A stretch of DNA of 6,071 nt from an uncultured bacterium (GTDB lineage Bacteria > Actinomycetota > Actinomycetes > S36-B12): NCBI GenBank assembly GCA_903954205.1, contig CAJBMR010000475.1:1-6071 (forward strand). The letters are read 5' to 3'. Shown one piece after another: positions 4,573 through 6,071 of the stretch. How positions within the stretch are numbered: position 1 is the stretch's first letter; each line of letters starts with the position of its first letter. Below the pieces are notes generated by a model. It saw nothing but the letters and a program-made list of their open reading frames with translations. It did not search any database and was not told the origin of the DNA. The position numbers were made by a program, and so were the translations under genes.

Positions 4573-6071
4573 CGCAGGAGGCGACCGTGGCGATGTCGTG
4601 TCACCGAGATCGCCTGCTCCTTGAGCCAGTGCGGCAACTCCACGTCACCAACGTCGGACACCGGCTGACGGTCCACTGCGACACCGGCCGAATGCGCCGC
4701 AGCAAGTAGCCCATCGGATGCAGGCGCAAGCAGGCGTAGACGTTCGACATTCATCACTGCGAGACGTGCCGCCAACTCCTCGTCGCTCTCCGTGCTCGGA
4801 TCCGACCAGATCACGGGCGTCCGGGTCGTCTGTGCCGCAAGCATGGCCACGTCGTACGCCGACCCCGATCTCTCGGCGCGTACGACGACACCGTCAAGCG
4901 GGTGGTGTCGCAGGATGTTGCTTTCGGAGCGTAGGCCGCTCGGGTCGGTGTCAACGCCGAATCGGCTGGCCCACGCATCATCGAATGACTGATGGGCCCG
5001 GTCAACATCGAGATCGCGCGGCTCCCAGGTGCCGTAGCTGTGCAGGTGACTCGGGCCACCGGGCTTGGCACCTCCGCCGATGGAGGAGCGCTTCCATCCG
5101 CCGAAGGGCTGGCGCTGCACGATGGCACCGGTGATGTGGCGGTTGACGTAGGCGTTGCCGACCTGAACCCGCTGGAGCCACGTGTCGATCTCCTTGGGGT
5201 CGAGGCTGTGCAGGCCACCGGTGAGGCCGTACTCCGGGGCGTTCTGGATCTCGATCGCCTCGTCGAGATCGCGTGCGCGCACGATCCCGAGGACGGGTCC
5301 GAAGCATTCGGTGACGTGGAACCACGCACCGGGCTGCACGCCCCAGATCACGCCCGGTGACCACAGGCGCGTATCCCCGCACTGCTGCGGCTCCACGAGC
5401 CAGGTCTCACCGGGGGAGAGCTCGGTGAGGGCGCGCGCGAGCGGGCCGCTTGGCGGGTTGATGACCGGCCCCATAATTGTCGCGGGATCGTTGGCCCAGC
5501 CGACGCGCAGCGAGCGCACCACATCGGCCAGGCGACGCTTGAACGACGGGTCGTCGTAGACGCTCGCCTCGACGATCGCCAGCGATGCCGCCGAGCACTT
5601 CTGGCCCGCGTGACCAAAGGCCGACTTCACGAGGTCCTTGATGGCGAGGTCGATGTCGGCGGCGGCCGTGATGATGAGGGAGTTCTTGCCGCTGGTCTCC
5701 GCGCGCAGGCGCAGGTCGGGTCGCCAGCCGAGGAAGAGATCGGCGGTGGCGAGCGACCCGGTGAGCACGACCTCGCTCACACCAGGATGCGTCACGAGGT
5801 GCTTGCCCACTTCGTCGTCAGGGGTGGCCACGAGTTGCACGAGGTCGGGATCCACGCCCGCCTCGTGCAACTGACGGACAAGCAGTGCGCCGACCGCGCG
5901 CGCCTCGGGCGCGGGCTTCAGGATCGCGGCGCTGCCCGCGGCGAGTGCGTGCACGAGCCCGGAGGCGGGGATCGCGTAGGGGAAGTTCCAGGGCCCTGCG
6001 ACGAGCACCACCTCGTGCGGCTGCCAGTCGAGTTGCTCGGCCAGTCGCTCGTGCTGCAACGTCAAGTGAGC
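4569..6071 (-). CDS. putA: Bifunctional proline dehydrogenase / L-glutamate-gamma-semialdehyde dehydrogenase, C-terminal part
   Basis: About 500 C-terminal residues are visible; the frame stays open to the right edge, so the N-terminus is missing. The fragment is most of an NAD-dependent aldehyde dehydrogenase domain that oxidises glutamate-gamma-semialdehyde (P5C) to glutamate, the second step of proline catabolism. In fragment numbering, N29 (GPWNFPY) is the oxyanion Asn, K52 (ILKPAPE) binds the cofactor, LTGS at 103-106 is the Rossmann turn, E125 (ETSGKN) is in the general-base motif, and C159 (GQKCSAAS) is the nucleophile. E255-F257 and the block GNAYVNRHITGA..QPFGG (305-325) are typical of P5C dehydrogenases and PutA. 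About 150 further residues follow, ending EQAISVTRHRHGRLLR, like the C-terminal domain of long PutA proteins. The fusion to proline dehydrogenase is inferred from that tail, since stand-alone P5C dehydrogenases end near residue 350. All catalytic residues are intact. Confidence 0.9.
   Translation of the reverse strand, partial: AHLTLQHERLAEQLDWQPHEVVLVAGPWNFPYAIPASGLVHALAAGSAAILKPAPEARAVGALLVRQLHEAGVDPDLVQLVATPDDEVGKHLVTHPGVSEVVLTGSLATADLFLGWRPDLRLRAETSGKNSLIITAAADIDLAIKDLVKSAFGHAGQKCSAASLAIVEASVYDDPSFKRRLADVVRSLRVGWANDPATIMGPVINPPSGPLARALTELSPGETWLVEPQQCGDTRLWSPGVIWGVQPGAWFHVTECFGPVLGIVRARDLDEAIEIQNAPEYGLTGGLHSLDPKEIDTWLQRVQVGNAYVNRHITGAIVQRQPFGGWKRSSIGGGAKPGGPSHLHSYGTWEPRDLDVDRAHQSFDDAWASRFGVDTDPSGLRSESNILRHHPLDGVVVRAERSGSAYDVAMLAAQTTRTPVIWSDPSTESDEELAARLAVMNVERLRLLAPASDGLLAAAHSAGVAVDRQPVSDVGDVELPHWLKEQAISVTRHRHGRLLR

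Noticed and set aside
4811..5329. 172-residue ORF in another minus-strand frame within the putA-like gene
   Set aside because: It is an out-of-frame shadow of a catalytic domain whose own frame keeps all active-site residues.
1..6071. Search for CRISPR arrays, tRNA/rRNA genes, insertion sequences, phage or defence genes
   Set aside because: No repeated spacer pattern, tRNA-like cloverleaf, transposase motif or terminal inverted repeats were seen; nearly the whole window is accounted for by six metabolic or transport genes.

Overview
The window looks like chromosomal DNA from a high-GC actinobacterium (Actinomycetota). GC content is high throughout, genes are tightly packed, and three features fit that phylum. 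These are a PlsC tail closely resembling the mycobacterial/actinobacterial HAD-IB/PlsC fusion type, a long bifunctional PutA with a C-terminal domain, and a dehydrogenase gene that appears to be transcribed as a leaderless mRNA. I cannot name the genus.

Layout from left to right: (1) the 3' end of a 1-acyl-sn-glycerol-3-phosphate acyltransferase gene (+ strand, cut by the window edge); (2) a convergent zinc-dependent medium-chain alcohol dehydrogenase (- strand); (3) divergent from it, a 12-helix APC-family amino acid/polyamine permease whose stop overlaps the start of a single-domain universal stress protein (ATGA, strong Shine-Dalgarno), which makes a two-gene coupled operon; (4) a 144-bp gap rich in competing inverted repeats; (5) an FUSC/aromatic-acid-exporter-like membrane protein (+ strand); (6) convergent with it, and overlapping it by four bases at the stop codons, the C-terminal ~500 residues of a PutA-type proline dehydrogenase/L-glutamate-gamma-semialdehyde dehydrogenase (- strand, N-terminal part beyond the right edge).

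Functionally the genes suggest uptake and breakdown of amino acids: a permease with a stress-sensor partner protein, and PutA turning proline into glutamate. An oxidoreductase of unknown substrate and a putative exporter sit beside them. Only the permease-Usp pair is clearly one transcription unit. The link between the others is proximity only.

I saw no mobile element, CRISPR array, tRNA, rRNA, phage gene or defence gene, and no convincing new system. The observations worth a second look are at the level of gene expression and motifs: a leaderless promoter, a divergent start region with an unresolved permease start and a GCGAAGC mini-hairpin, a degenerate Usp nucleotide-binding loop, competing hairpins before the FUSC gene, and interlocked convergent stop codons.
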